A stretch of DNA of 16,855 nucleotides from an uncultured Bacilli bacterium (GCA_947589695.1 CANQBY010000004.1:1-16855); one strand, 5' to 3'. Positions 6,139 to 13,434 are shown, numbered from the stretch's first letter. The notes: generated from the sequence alone by a model not told the origin. Numbers and translations: made by a program.

Positions 6139-7041
6139 ATGAGTATCTGGTTTTATCTATTTTTAGTAAGCTTAATAATAACTATAATAACTTTAATAAT
6201 AACTATTATTTTATTTCTAAAACATTTAATTTTTAAACACGAATTAACTAATATTACTAAGTCTCTTACTTATATTTTAAAAACCGATACTAACAATTTA
6301 ATTACTCTTTCTTCTTCTAATCGTGCATTAAAAGAGTTTGTTAAAACTTTAAATACCAACTTAAAACTTCTTCGTAAATTAAAATTAGAATATGACCATG
6401 GCAATACGGAACTAAAAAATTCTATTACGAACATTTCTCATGATTTAAGAACACCACTGACCGCGATAAGAGGTTATCTTGATTTATTAGATACATCTAA
6501 TTTATCTAATAAAAACCAAAACTATTTAACTATAATTGATCATAAAGTAAATGATTTAATTGAACTCACGGATGAATTATTTGATTTTTCCACTAGTCTT
6601 GATATTTCTAAAGAAATTATCAAAGAAGACATCTGTCTAAATTCTTTTTTAGAAGATACTCTCGCTGAATTTTATAGTTTATTTAAAAAATATAATCTTA
6701 ATCCCCAAATTAATATTTGTAAAGAACATATCTATTATTCTTTAAATAAAAATATGTTAAAAAGAGTTTTGGAAAATATTATTTCTAATGCTTTAAAATA
6801 TGGCGAAAAAATTTTTATTATTACTTTAAAAAATACTGGTGAAATATCTTTTTCTAATCTAACTTATGATTTAGATTTTACAAGTGTAAAAAAACTTTTT
6901 AATCGTTATTATACAGTAAAAAATGCTAAAAAATCTACGGGAATTGGTTTATCTATTGCCAAACAACTAGTCGATATTATGGGTGGTATTATAACTGCTA
7001 CTTATCAAAATAATTATCTAACTATTACTATCAAATTCTAA
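6139..7041 (+). CDS. sensor histidine kinase (short input domain)
   Basis: This is the partner kinase of the response regulator at 3661. Residues 5-32 form one long hydrophobic stretch, perhaps a tight helical hairpin, with no sizeable extracytoplasmic domain. This is typical of kinases that sense through the membrane or through a partner transporter. The dimerisation domain shows the H-box SITNISHDLRTPLTAIRGYL with His101. The catalytic domain shows the N-box LKRVLENIISNALKYG (Asn213, Asn217) and a G-box STGIGLSIAKQL (267-278). A clear G1 box (DxGxG) is missing between them: the segment reads KNTGEISFSNLTYDLD, so the ATP lid is reduced, as in some lantibiotic-locus kinases. AGAAAGGAA precedes the start, 13 bases after the permease stop. 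Confidence 0.9.
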   Translation: MSIWFYLFLVSLIITIITLIITIILFLKHLIFKHELTNITKSLTYILKTDTNNLITLSSSNRALKEFVKTLNTNLKLLRKLKLEYDHGNTELKNSITNISHDLRTPLTAIRGYLDLLDTSNLSNKNQNYLTIIDHKVNDLIELTDELFDFSTSLDISKEIIKEDICLNSFLEDTLAEFYSLFKKYNLNPQINICKEHIYYSLNKNMLKRVLENIISNALKYGEKIFIITLKNTGEISFSNLTYDLDFTSVKKLFNRYYTVKNAKKSTGIGLSIAKQLVDIMGGIITATYQNNYLTITIKF

Positions 7042-7107
7042 TAACTAATATTTTTAATATTTTATTCATAAATAAAAATTAAAGGAATACGATATTTAAT
7101 TAAAACA

Positions 7108-7142
7108 TTTTCTTAGTCTAAATTTTTAAAATTTTAAGAAAA
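7108..7142 (+). terminator. possible A-T rich terminator after the kinase gene
   Basis: TTTTCTTA (7108-7115) pairs with TAAGAAAA (7135-7142) around a 19-base A-T rich loop. No T-run follows, so termination here is doubtful. The rest of 7042-7148 shows nothing recognisable. Confidence 0.2.
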
Positions 7143-7148
7143 AAACAT

Positions 7149-7177
7149 TTGCAAAAATTTTTAAAAAAGAGTATAAT
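7149..7177 (+). promoter_or_regulatory. promoter of the MATE-kinase fusion gene leader
   Basis: TTGCAA (7149-7154), a 17-base spacer and TATAAT (7172-7177) give a near-consensus vegetative promoter. It would start a transcript near 7184, about 110 bases before the coding region, with a terminator hairpin between. Confidence 0.75.
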
Positions 7178-7199
7178 TATCTAGTCTGATCCAGCAAGA

Positions 7200-7238
7200 A
7201 TGCGTAAAAACAAGACAAGTTTTTACGCATATTTTTTT
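7200..7238 (+). terminator. leader hairpin with T-run: candidate transcription attenuator
   Basis: ATGCGTAAAAAC (7200-7211) pairs perfectly with GTTTTTACGCAT (7219-7230) around the loop AAGACAA, followed by seven T (7232-7238). It is the strongest terminator in the window, yet it stands between a consensus promoter and the gene it would serve. TCTGATCCA (7185-7193) can pair (one G-U) with TGGATTAGA (7250-7258) beyond the T-run, enclosing the hairpin. Either this is an attenuator, or a weaker downstream promoter (TTGCGC 7237-7242, TAGAAT 7259-7264) drives the gene. Confidence 0.75.
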
Positions 7239-7274
7239 GCGCTAAAATATGGATTAGATAGAATTATCCATTAA
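7200..7274 (+). CDS. possible 24-residue leader peptide within the attenuator
   Basis: An open frame of 24 codons starts on the first base of the hairpin, reads MRKNKTSFYAYFFALKYG and onward, and stops at 7272-7274, 18 bases before the transporter start. The frame spans the terminator stem, its T-run and the 3' pairing partner, so a ribosome on it would disrupt the structure. The ribosome site (AGCAAGA) is poor. Leader peptides controlling drug-resistance genes are a known mechanism, but this frame may be chance. It is listed because of its placement. Confidence 0.25.
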   Translation: MRKNKTSFYAYFFALKYGLDRIIH

Positions 7275-7292
7275 AAAAAAGGAGGAAAATAT

Positions 7293-9275
7293 ATGGAAAA
7301 TCAAGAAAATAACAAATTTTTAGGGGAAGAAAAAATATCTAAATTACTTTTTAAATTTTCTATTCCCTGTATTTTATCATTACTGATAAGTTCTCTATAT
7401 AATATAGTAGATCAAATCTTTATTGGTAATAGTAAATTAGGTTACTTAGGTAATGCAGCAACCGGTGTAGTTTATCCTATCACTATTATTGCTGTTGCTT
7501 TTGCTTGGTGTTTTGGTGATGGAGCCGCTGCTTATTTATCTTTATGTCAAGGAAGAGGGGATACCAAAAATGCTCCGAAATCTATCGGCAATAGTATTTT
7601 GGTAACATTTGTTATCAGTCTTATCTTTCTAGTTTTAGGCTTTATTTTTCAAGACCAACTATTATATTTATTTGGAGCTAGTAGTAAAAGTATTAATCTT
7701 GCTCGTGATTATTACCAAATCATTATCGCCGCTATTCCTATTTATATGTTAGGTAATAGTATGAATGCCGTCATTCGGGCCGATGGTTCTCCAAGCATTT
7801 CGATGGCTGCCACGGCGATTGGTGCTATTACTAACATTATTTTAGATCCCATTTTTATCTTTGGTTTTGACTGGGGTATCAAAGGTGCCGCTTATGCAAC
7901 TATCATTGGTGAAGCTGCTACCTTAATTATTTCGCTTATTTATTATACCCAAACTAAAACTTTTAAACTAAATTTGGAAAGTTTTAAAATGGATTTTTCA
8001 GTTTTTAAAAACGTTATTAAATTAGGAGTTTCGACCTTTATTACTCAAATGAGTATCGTTATTATTTCTTTAGTGTGCAACATTATGTTAGCAAAATATG
8101 GTGCTAAAAGTAAATATGGACCTGACATTCCTATCGCCGTTATTGGTATTACCATGAAAGTGTTCTCTATTGTTATTAATATCATTGTCGGTCTTATTTT
8201 AGGAGCTCAACCAATTTTAGGTTATAACTATGGGGCTAAAAATATTAATCGGGTTAAAGAAACTTTTAAAAAAGTTGTAATCTCATCCCTTATAATCGGT
8301 ATCTTTTTTACCTTTATTTTTGAATTAAGTCCCGAACTTATTATTAAAATATTTGGTTCTAATGAGCCTTTATATATGGAGTTTGCCACTTTAACATTTC
8401 GTCTTTTCTTAATGCTTGTAACCTTTACATGCTTAATAAAACTTTGTTCTATTTTCTTTCAAGCCGTTGGCGAACCTTTAAAATCAGCAGTTACTTCTTT
8501 AACGCGTGATATCTTATTTTTTATTCCTTTAGTTATTATTTTACCTAAGTATTTTGGTATTAAAGGTTGCTTAATCGCGGCCCCAATCGCTGATTTATTA
8601 GGTATGATCATAACCATTATTTTAGTATCTAATTTCTTTAAAAATTCTTTAACTAAACCTTTAAAATCCAATTCGGAAGCTGTTTATTTAAAACCATCTC
8701 ATCCCGGCGTCATTATTACTATTGCAAGACTTCATGGTTCCCAAGGTAAAGCAATCGGTGAATTAGTTGCCAAGAAATTAAATATTCCTTATTATTATAA
8801 AGAAATGACTGCGCTTGCGGCCCAAGAAAGTGGCTTAGATCAAAACTTTATTTCGGAAATCAATCGTAATAGTGATATCATGCATGACTTATATTTAACC
8901 ACTTCTCCAGTGAAATACGCGATAACAGCCCAAGAACAAATTATTAAAAAAATTGCTGAACAAGGATCTTGTGTTATTGTCGGTCGTGCTGCCGATTATG
9001 TTTTAAAAAATAATCCTGATTTAATTAAAATATTTATTTATGCTCCTCTTGATTATCGTATCCAAAATATTATGGCTATGTATCATGATTCTGAAGCTAA
9101 AGCTAAAAAGAACATTGAAAAATCCGATAAAAACCGCGCTAGTTACTACAATGTAATTTCAAATCAAAACTGGTATGATATGGCTAATTATGATTTATGT
9201 ATAGATTCCAGTTTAGGTAAAGAAAAAACGGCAGAATTAATATGTGAATATATTAAAAAAAAGAACAAAATTTAA
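7293..9275 (+). CDS. MATE efflux transporter fused to a cytidylate kinase-like domain
   Basis: The 660-residue protein has two parts. Residues 1 to about 455 are a MATE (multi-antimicrobial extrusion) transporter of the MepA/NorM/DinF kind, with twelve hydrophobic segments; TM1 reads CILSLLISSLYNIVDQIFIG, and ADGSPSISMAATAIGA lies in the first half. It should export cationic drugs or metabolites by Na+ or H+ antiport. From about residue 469 (HPGVIITIARLHGSQGKAIG) to the end is a roughly 190-residue domain of the cytidylate-kinase-like family (PF13189), with a P-loop-like GSQGKAIG, then LNIPYYYKEM, SCVIVGRAADYVL and DLCIDSS. Family members usually show G-S-G-G at the P-loop, so catalysis is uncertain. 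AAGGAGG precedes the start. The reading frame is continuous, so the fusion is real in this sequence. Confidence 0.9.
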   Translation: MENQENNKFLGEEKISKLLFKFSIPCILSLLISSLYNIVDQIFIGNSKLGYLGNAATGVVYPITIIAVAFAWCFGDGAAAYLSLCQGRGDTKNAPKSIGNSILVTFVISLIFLVLGFIFQDQLLYLFGASSKSINLARDYYQIIIAAIPIYMLGNSMNAVIRADGSPSISMAATAIGAITNIILDPIFIFGFDWGIKGAAYATIIGEAATLIISLIYYTQTKTFKLNLESFKMDFSVFKNVIKLGVSTFITQMSIVIISLVCNIMLAKYGAKSKYGPDIPIAVIGITMKVFSIVINIIVGLILGAQPILGYNYGAKNINRVKETFKKVVISSLIIGIFFTFIFELSPELIIKIFGSNEPLYMEFATLTFRLFLMLVTFTCLIKLCSIFFQAVGEPLKSAVTSLTRDILFFIPLVIILPKYFGIKGCLIAAPIADLLGMIITIILVSNFFKNSLTKPLKSNSEAVYLKPSHPGVIITIARLHGSQGKAIGELVAKKLNIPYYYKEMTALAAQESGLDQNFISEINRNSDIMHDLYLTTSPVKYAITAQEQIIKKIAEQGSCVIVGRAADYVLKNNPDLIKIFIYAPLDYRIQNIMAMYHDSEAKAKKNIEKSDKNRASYYNVISNQNWYDMANYDLCIDSSLGKEKTAELICEYIKKKNKI

Positions 9276-9424
9276 CCCAAGCAAAACTTGCTACTATCTT
9301 AAATACAATTCACCCAGTTATAGTTAATTATGAAAATGGAAAACATTTAATAGCAACTCCATTTTTATATACAATTTGTAAAAAATATAATATATCTATG
9401 GACTATTTATATTGTAAAATATAA
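9257..9424 (+). pseudogene. C-terminal fragment of an XRE-family regulator
   Basis: In a frame overlapping the end of the fusion gene, the translation reads NLTQAKLATILNTIHPVIVN followed by YENGKHLIATPFLYTICKKY and NISMDYL, then a stop at 9422-9424. This is most of a lambda-repressor-type helix-turn-helix (XRE), comparable with the second domain of the regulator at 14436-14888 (LTQKEMAEELKVARSIFYLY). The N-terminal start and first helix are missing, and the frame is closed by a stop at 9254-9256. It looks like a truncated gene joined to the end of the transporter gene by recombination. Confidence 0.7.
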
Positions 9425-9454
9425 ATATTAATAATTAGAATTAAATATTTAAGC

Positions 9455-9481
9455 AAACAAAAAAGGTGAGAGTATCACCTT
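9455..9481 (-). terminator. terminator of the 438-residue surface protein gene
   Basis: Read on the minus strand, AAGGTGA pairs with TCACCTT around a five-base loop (9463-9481), followed by T-rich sequence. This is a proper intrinsic terminator 40 bases beyond the stop. Confidence 0.75.
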
Positions 9482-9487
9482 AAATAT

Positions 9488-9517
9488 GCTTAAGTATAGA
9501 TTTAGAGCTACTTAAGC
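9488..9517 (-). repeat. inverted repeat just after the 438-residue gene
   Basis: GCTTAAGTA (9488-9496) and TACTTAAGC (9509-9517) are perfect 9-bp arms around a 12-base loop, placed between the stop codon and the terminator of the minus-strand gene. It could protect the mRNA 3' end or be a remnant of an earlier terminator. Confidence 0.6.
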
Positions 9518-9520
9518 AAG

Positions 9521-10837
9521 TTAGATTACGACTTCATAAGGAGAATCTTTTGTACCATCACCTGTAAATGTAGTATCTGCTTTTAGGTTTATAACAGGTC
9601 TTACACCAAAAGAATTGCTAGAATAATTATCATCCATATAGGAATTCATTATAAACATCTGACCACTAGAGCCATTAAAACCATATGGAGACATAGTCCA
9701 ATAACTTTTGAATGTATATAAATAAAAATTATTGACACCATAAGCTTCACCAGCAAAAACTAATTCATCCGCAGTTATTAAACCTACTGGGTTTGTTAAT
9801 TTATTGTTACCTTTATTTCCGCTTTTGGTAAATAAATCTTTAGATGTACCACATTTTAGAGTTGGGGTTCTATTTTCAGAAGTTAATCTATTTTGTGCAG
9901 GTAATATTTTGTCTCTCAAACTTATACTTGAAACACCAGTATCATTGCAAAAACCAGTTTCGCCATCTATATGTTGTTCTTGTTTAATTTCATGTAAATT
10001 TGATGTTTGAGTATACCATACATCTAATACTCCTTTTATAATGCTATCTGTACCATCATCAAGCATAAATTTAACTTCTTGCGAACCATCACTTAACGAA
10101 TTAAATTTCGAAGTACCTATAAAAGCATCTTCGCCAGTCGTTGCAGGACTGCCTTTTCCAGAATATATTAATCTAATAGTTCCATTTCCATTAAATCTAA
10201 TTATTCGCCAATATATATCTTCACTTCCAACTTTACCAAACTTAACCCAATTATAATCTACCGATCCCCTAAAATACGAACTTATTCCAAAATCGTCGTC
10301 AGCAGTATATAACCCTGTTGTATTCTCACTACATACATCAGAACATGACCTTTTATTAAAATTTGGTTCATCTACCCCACTATTAGGGTGTTTTTTAGGT
10401 ATATCTATTAGTAAGTCCGAAATTGCCGTTCCTGTTTGTATATCTAAATAAACATAACATTTAGTACCCTTCTTATTAATACTAATACTTACTCTACCAT
10501 CTTTATATTCCATTGGTATATTTTTCTGTTGTTCAGTAGTTCCAGGTATAGTACAATAACTTTTATCAGTATTAACTACATAGTTTCCACCTGATACATC
10601 CGTTATACTTTCATAATTATCATCATTAGTATTACCCTCAGTTTTTTGTTTATAAAGTGCTAATACATTTAAATCAGGAACTTTATAATTAACAGTTCCA
10701 TTAACAATCTGTACACTTTGAGTTACTCTATATTTAGCCTTACTTTTATTTATAAATATAACTCCAAATATACTTATAACCATTAATACTATAATATATT
10801 TTTTAAATTTTCCTTTACTTAACTTTTCTAATTTCAT
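9521..10837 (-). CDS. anchored surface protein with DUF6273/C-type-lectin-like C-terminus
   Basis: This 438-residue protein has a basic N-terminus, one hydrophobic helix (13-30) and an extracellular remainder. The segment after the helix (SKAKYRVTQSVQIVNGTVNY) resembles the start of TasA/camelysin-like proteins. A central module contains ADDDFGISSYFRG and DIYWRIIRFNGNGTIRLIYSG (208-227), then DGETGFCND near 291-299. Conserved Cys pairs (95/127, 165/169, 297/329) suggest disulphides. The C-terminus reads SYWTMSPYGFNG (378-389), then GVRPVINLKA and DGTKDSPYEV. This ending resembles DUF6273 and DUF1566/FGE-like lectin folds. A paralogue is encoded at 15036. GAAGGAAAGG precedes the start. An adhesin or surface-recognition role is inferred; no function is known. 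Confidence 0.75.
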   Translation of the reverse strand: MKLEKLSKGKFKKYIIVLMVISIFGVIFINKSKAKYRVTQSVQIVNGTVNYKVPDLNVLALYKQKTEGNTNDDNYESITDVSGGNYVVNTDKSYCTIPGTTEQQKNIPMEYKDGRVSISINKKGTKCYVYLDIQTGTAISDLLIDIPKKHPNSGVDEPNFNKRSCSDVCSENTTGLYTADDDFGISSYFRGSVDYNWVKFGKVGSEDIYWRIIRFNGNGTIRLIYSGKGSPATTGEDAFIGTSKFNSLSDGSQEVKFMLDDGTDSIIKGVLDVWYTQTSNLHEIKQEQHIDGETGFCNDTGVSSISLRDKILPAQNRLTSENRTPTLKCGTSKDLFTKSGNKGNNKLTNPVGLITADELVFAGEAYGVNNFYLYTFKSYWTMSPYGFNGSSGQMFIMNSYMDDNYSSNSFGVRPVINLKADTTFTGDGTKDSPYEVVI

Positions 10838-10854
10838 ATCAACCTTTCCTTCTT

Positions 10855-10873
10855 AATTGATTAATTATCAATT
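10855..10873. promoter_or_regulatory. inverted repeat in the leader of the 438-residue gene, possible operator
   Basis: AATTGAT (10855-10861) and ATCAATT (10867-10873) are perfect arms around TAATT. It overlaps a possible minus-strand -10 (TATAAT, 10871-10876). Its arm-5-arm layout matches the repeat at 10913, so both could bind a dimeric regulator such as the divergently encoded XRE protein. Confidence 0.4.
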
Positions 10874-10912
10874 ATATTAAAAATTTCCAATTTACATTTA
10901 AATTATATCACG

Positions 10913-10937
10913 ATATGTCTTCTAATGGAAGACATAT
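10913..10937. promoter_or_regulatory. 10-bp perfect inverted repeat between divergent genes
   Basis: ATATGTCTTC (10913-10922) and GAAGACATAT (10928-10937) flank TAATG. It overlaps the -35 position of a minus-strand promoter with TATAAT at 10902-10907, so it suits an operator controlling the 438-residue gene. On the plus strand six T follow, so it could also act as a terminator-like hairpin ahead of the regulator gene. Confidence 0.55.
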
Positions 10938-10977
10938 TTTTTAAAATTTACTGATAAAATATACTTAGGTGTTATAT

Positions 10978-11241
10978 ATGAATAAAACAGATAATGATTA
11001 TTACTATTATATTGCTAGAATAAACATTAAAAAATATCGCAAATTAAGAAATATGACTGCTCAAGAACTCGCAGATAGAAGTGGTTTTACCCATCAATTT
11101 ATAAGAGATTTAGAAAGCATTAAAATTATTAAAAGACCAAGACTTGACACTCTTGCTTGTATAGCTAGAGTACTTGATATAGATATTAAAGATTTACTTA
11201 ATGACGAAAAAATTAAAATAAGAAAGGATAAAAAAATATGA
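10978..11241 (+). CDS. small XRE-family transcriptional regulator
   Basis: The ATG at 10978, with TAGGTG at 10966-10971, is preferred over an upstream in-frame GTG that lies inside that ribosome site. The 87-residue product is one helix-turn-helix of the XRE/Cro type: IKKYRKLRNMTAQELADRSG, FTHQFIRDLESIKII and RLDTLACIARVLDIDIKDLL. No other domain is present. It is transcribed away from the 438-residue surface protein gene, and the palindromes between them make it the likely regulator of that gene; this is inferred from layout. Its TGA stop overlaps the start of the flavin reductase gene (ATGA), so the two are translationally coupled. Confidence 0.88.
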   Translation: MNKTDNDYYYYIARINIKKYRKLRNMTAQELADRSGFTHQFIRDLESIKIIKRPRLDTLACIARVLDIDIKDLLNDEKIKIRKDKKI

Positions 11242-11801
11242 AAAAAAATATTAAAACCACCGAAGCTATTTTTCCAATGCCTGTTTTAATGATTGCTACT
11301 TATAATGATGATGATAGTATTGATGTTATGAATGCAGCCTGGGGAACTATGCTTGATCGAAATATTGTTTTACTTAATTTATCTGAAAATCATCAAACTG
11401 TCAAAAATATTATAAAAAGGAAAGCTTTTACTATCAGTATCGCCGATACCAAACATGTGAAAGAAGCTGACTTTTTTGGTGTTGTATCGGGAAATAACAC
11501 TCCAGATAAGTTTATAAAAAGTGGACTAACTGCTAGTAAATCATCTTTAGTTAATGCTCCTATTATTAATGAATTTCCTATCTGTATGGAATGTGAATTT
11601 TTAAAATTTCAAAATGATGAATATAGTTATGGAGTTATTGCTAAAGTTGTTAATACCTCTGTAGAAGAAAATATCATGACTAATGATAATGTTGATATAG
11701 AAAAACTCCAAGCCATTTCCTTTGACCCTTATACTCATGGCTACTATGAAGTAACCAAAAGAGTCGGCAATGCTTTTAAGGATGGTTTTGATTTAAAATA
11801 A
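11238..11801 (+). CDS. flavin reductase-like (flavoredoxin) protein
   Basis: The 187-residue protein belongs to the flavin reductase-like split-barrel family (PF01613), FMN-binding proteins of the DIM6/NTAB and flavoredoxin kind. Family features are the opening FPMPVLMIATYNDDDSIDVMNAAWG (12-36), LLNLSENHQTVKNIIKRKAFTIS, the GVVSGNNTPDKFIKSGLTAS segment near 83-102, and FPICMECEFLK. It should bind FMN, but whether it reduces flavin or uses it as a carrier is unclear. AGAAAGGAT stands before the start, which overlaps the XRE stop by four bases. This link to an XRE gene may be chance or may reflect redox-linked expression. A good terminator follows. Confidence 0.88.
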   Translation: MKKNIKTTEAIFPMPVLMIATYNDDDSIDVMNAAWGTMLDRNIVLLNLSENHQTVKNIIKRKAFTISIADTKHVKEADFFGVVSGNNTPDKFIKSGLTASKSSLVNAPIINEFPICMECEFLKFQNDEYSYGVIAKVVNTSVEENIMTNDNVDIEKLQAISFDPYTHGYYEVTKRVGNAFKDGFDLK

Positions 11802-11812
11802 TTAAATTAACT

Positions 11813-11835
11813 AGAAACCAAATCGGTTTCTTTTT
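11813..11835 (+). terminator. intrinsic terminator after the flavin reductase gene
   Basis: AGAAACC (11813-11819) pairs with GGTTTCT (11825-11831), followed by T to 11835. Confidence 0.75.
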
Positions 11836-11898
11836 ATATTCTGGGTTTTTAATTGATTAAATCATCTTTTTAAATATCTTAAAATAAATATAACAGAT

Positions 11899-11926
11899 TT
11901 ACAACTTAAATTCTAAGTGTTATACT
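11899..11926 (+). promoter_or_regulatory. promoter of the DUF1003 gene
   Basis: TTACAA (11899-11904), a 16-base spacer and TATACT (11921-11926) preceded by TGT form an extended -10 promoter 27 bases before the start. Confidence 0.6.
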
Positions 11927-11953
11927 TTAACCATAGTAAGGAGAATATAAAAC

Positions 11954-12466
11954 ATGGAAAAAAAGAAAAAAGAAATAGTGAAAATGCTTTTAAATCAAGA
12001 TTTAGGCGAAAAAGACGAAGAAGAAATTATTGATATGTTAGTAAATAGTCCTATTACCTTAGATGTTGATAAAGAAATAGACGCTAACATGACTTTGGGT
12101 GATAAACTGGCTGATAAATTATCTGCTATCGCTGGTTCTTGGACCTTTATTATTGGTTTTAGTAGTTTTTTAATTATTTGGATTATTATTAATGGTATTA
12201 TTTTAGTTAAAGCCGTTGATCCGTATCCTTTTATTTTACTTAACTTACTTTTATCTTGTCTTGCTGCCCTACAAGCTCCTATCATTATGATGAGTCAAAA
12301 TCGGCAATCTAAAAAAGATACTATTCGAAATAAAAATGATTATCGTACTGACATAAAAAGTGAACTTATCTTAGAACAACTTTATGAACATACTGAAAAA
12401 ATAATTGATAATCAAAAAAAGATTTTAAATTATCTGCAAAAATTAGCTAAAGAAGAAGATAAATAA
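11954..12466 (+). CDS. DUF1003 membrane protein
   Basis: The 170-residue protein matches DUF1003: LGDKLADKLSAIAGSWTFII (48-67), a first membrane helix, NGIILVKAVDPYPFILLNLLLSCLAALQAPIIMMSQNRQ containing the second helix, then a charged cytoplasmic tail with an amphipathic helix (ELILEQLYEHTEKIIDNQKK). The 'D.YPF.lLN..lS..a..qaPiImmsQnRq' block is diagnostic. The N-terminal 40 residues are acidic and predicted soluble. The function is unknown; members are widespread inner-membrane proteins. AAGGAGAA precedes the start. It has its own promoter, and the next gene also has one, so it is probably monocistronic. Confidence 0.88.
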   Translation: MEKKKKEIVKMLLNQDLGEKDEEEIIDMLVNSPITLDVDKEIDANMTLGDKLADKLSAIAGSWTFIIGFSSFLIIWIIINGIILVKAVDPYPFILLNLLLSCLAALQAPIIMMSQNRQSKKDTIRNKNDYRTDIKSELILEQLYEHTEKIIDNQKKILNYLQKLAKEEDK

Positions 12467-12471
12467 TCTAT

Positions 12472-12500
12472 TTACTATTTTAAAAAGTTTATGCTATAAT
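12472..12500 (+). promoter_or_regulatory. extended -10 promoter of the dehydrogenase gene
   Basis: TGC (12492-12494) followed by a perfect TATAAT (12495-12500), with a weak -35 TTACTA (12472-12477) at 17 bases, stands 33 bases before the start at 12534. Confidence 0.65.
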
Positions 12501-12533
12501 TAAATTACAATAACAAAATAAAGGAGGAACAAA

Positions 12534-13289
12534 ATGTTATTAGAAAATAAAGTTGCTTTAGTAACTGGTGCCGGTCAAGGAATTGGCGAAGCCATTGCTA
12601 AAGTTTATGCTAAAAATGGTGCGAAAGTTGTTGTTGTAGATTATAACGAAACTACAGCTAAAAAAGTTGCCACAGAAATTAATGCGAGTGGGGGCGAAGC
12701 CACAGCTTTTATTGCTGATGTAACTAAACCCGAAGAAGTAGCGGCGATGGTTAAATTTACTCTTGATACTTATGGTAAATTAGACTGTGCTTGCAATAAC
12801 GCTGGTAAATCTAGTACTACTCTAAACTTAATTGATACGCCTATTGAAAATTTAAATGAAGTTTTAGATTTAGATGTTAAAGGTGTCTTTTATTGTTGCC
12901 AAGAAGAAATAAAAGCTATGCATGAAAATAATGGAGGGTCCATTGTTAATATTTCTTCTACTTCTGGTATCTTAGGTAATCCGGGAATAGTTCCTTATAA
13001 TACTAGTAAACATGCTGTTTTAGGTTTAACTAAATCGGTTGCTTTAGAGGAGTGCCAAAATAATATTCGGATTAATGCTGTTTGTCCGGGGGTTACCGAA
13101 ACGCCATTAATTAAGAATGTTCGCGATAATGATCCTAAAACCTATGAGTTATTTTGCACTCAAATTCCTTTAGGACGTCTTGCAACTCCCGAAGAAATAG
13201 CAAATGTTGTTACATTCTTATCCAGTGATATGGCCTCATATATGATAGGTGCAACTGTTGTTGTTGATGGTGGCGTTACTATCCAGTAG
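12534..13289 (+). CDS. NAD-type short-chain dehydrogenase/reductase (SDR)
   Basis: This 251-residue classical SDR has the Rossmann fold and the full set of motifs: TGAGQGIG (11-18) for the cofactor, Asp36 at the end of the second strand favouring NAD(H) over NADP(H), NNAG (88-91), the catalytic Ser142 with Tyr155 and Lys159 in YNTSK, and NAVCPGVTET (181-190). It ends with ASYMIGATVVVDGG, as in FabG-like and glucose- or sorbitol-type enzymes. The substrate cannot be named; FabG itself normally uses NADPH, so an alcohol or sugar-alcohol dehydrogenase is more likely. AAGGAGG precedes the start. It has its own promoter and terminator, and uses CGG, CGC and CGT Arg codons, unlike the AGA-rich surface-protein genes. 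Confidence 0.92.
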   Translation: MLLENKVALVTGAGQGIGEAIAKVYAKNGAKVVVVDYNETTAKKVATEINASGGEATAFIADVTKPEEVAAMVKFTLDTYGKLDCACNNAGKSSTTLNLIDTPIENLNEVLDLDVKGVFYCCQEEIKAMHENNGGSIVNISSTSGILGNPGIVPYNTSKHAVLGLTKSVALEECQNNIRINAVCPGVTETPLIKNVRDNDPKTYELFCTQIPLGRLATPEEIANVVTFLSSDMASYMIGATVVVDGGVTIQ

Positions 13290-13302
13290 AATAAAAAACT
13301 TT

Positions 13303-13329
13303 AAGAAAGCTCTCTTGCTTTCTTTTTTT
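13303..13329 (+). terminator. intrinsic terminator after the dehydrogenase gene
   Basis: AAGAAAGC (13303-13310) pairs with GCTTTCTT (13317-13324) around a six-base loop, followed by T to 13329. Confidence 0.85.
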
Positions 13330-13368
13330 GGCTCTTTTTATAATCAAAACCATTCTAAAAACTTAATG

Positions 13369-13407
13369 TCAAATAGATTTGATAGTAAATTCTTTTAAAA
13401 TTATGTA
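13369..13407 (+). promoter_or_regulatory. promoter with overlapping palindrome before the anchored XRE gene
   Basis: TTGATA (13379-13384), a 17-base spacer and TATGTA (13402-13407) form a weak promoter. TCAAAT-AG-ATTTGA (13369-13382), a perfect palindrome, overlaps its -35 and may be an autoregulatory operator. Confidence 0.35.
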
Positions 13408-13434
13408 AGATTAAAAACGAAAGGAGGAAAAAAT

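Noticed and set aside
7185..7292. Known riboswitch class in the exporter leader
   Set aside because: The leader is short, and I could not match it to guanidine, PreQ1 or other known aptamer patterns; it is therefore reported only as an attenuator candidate.
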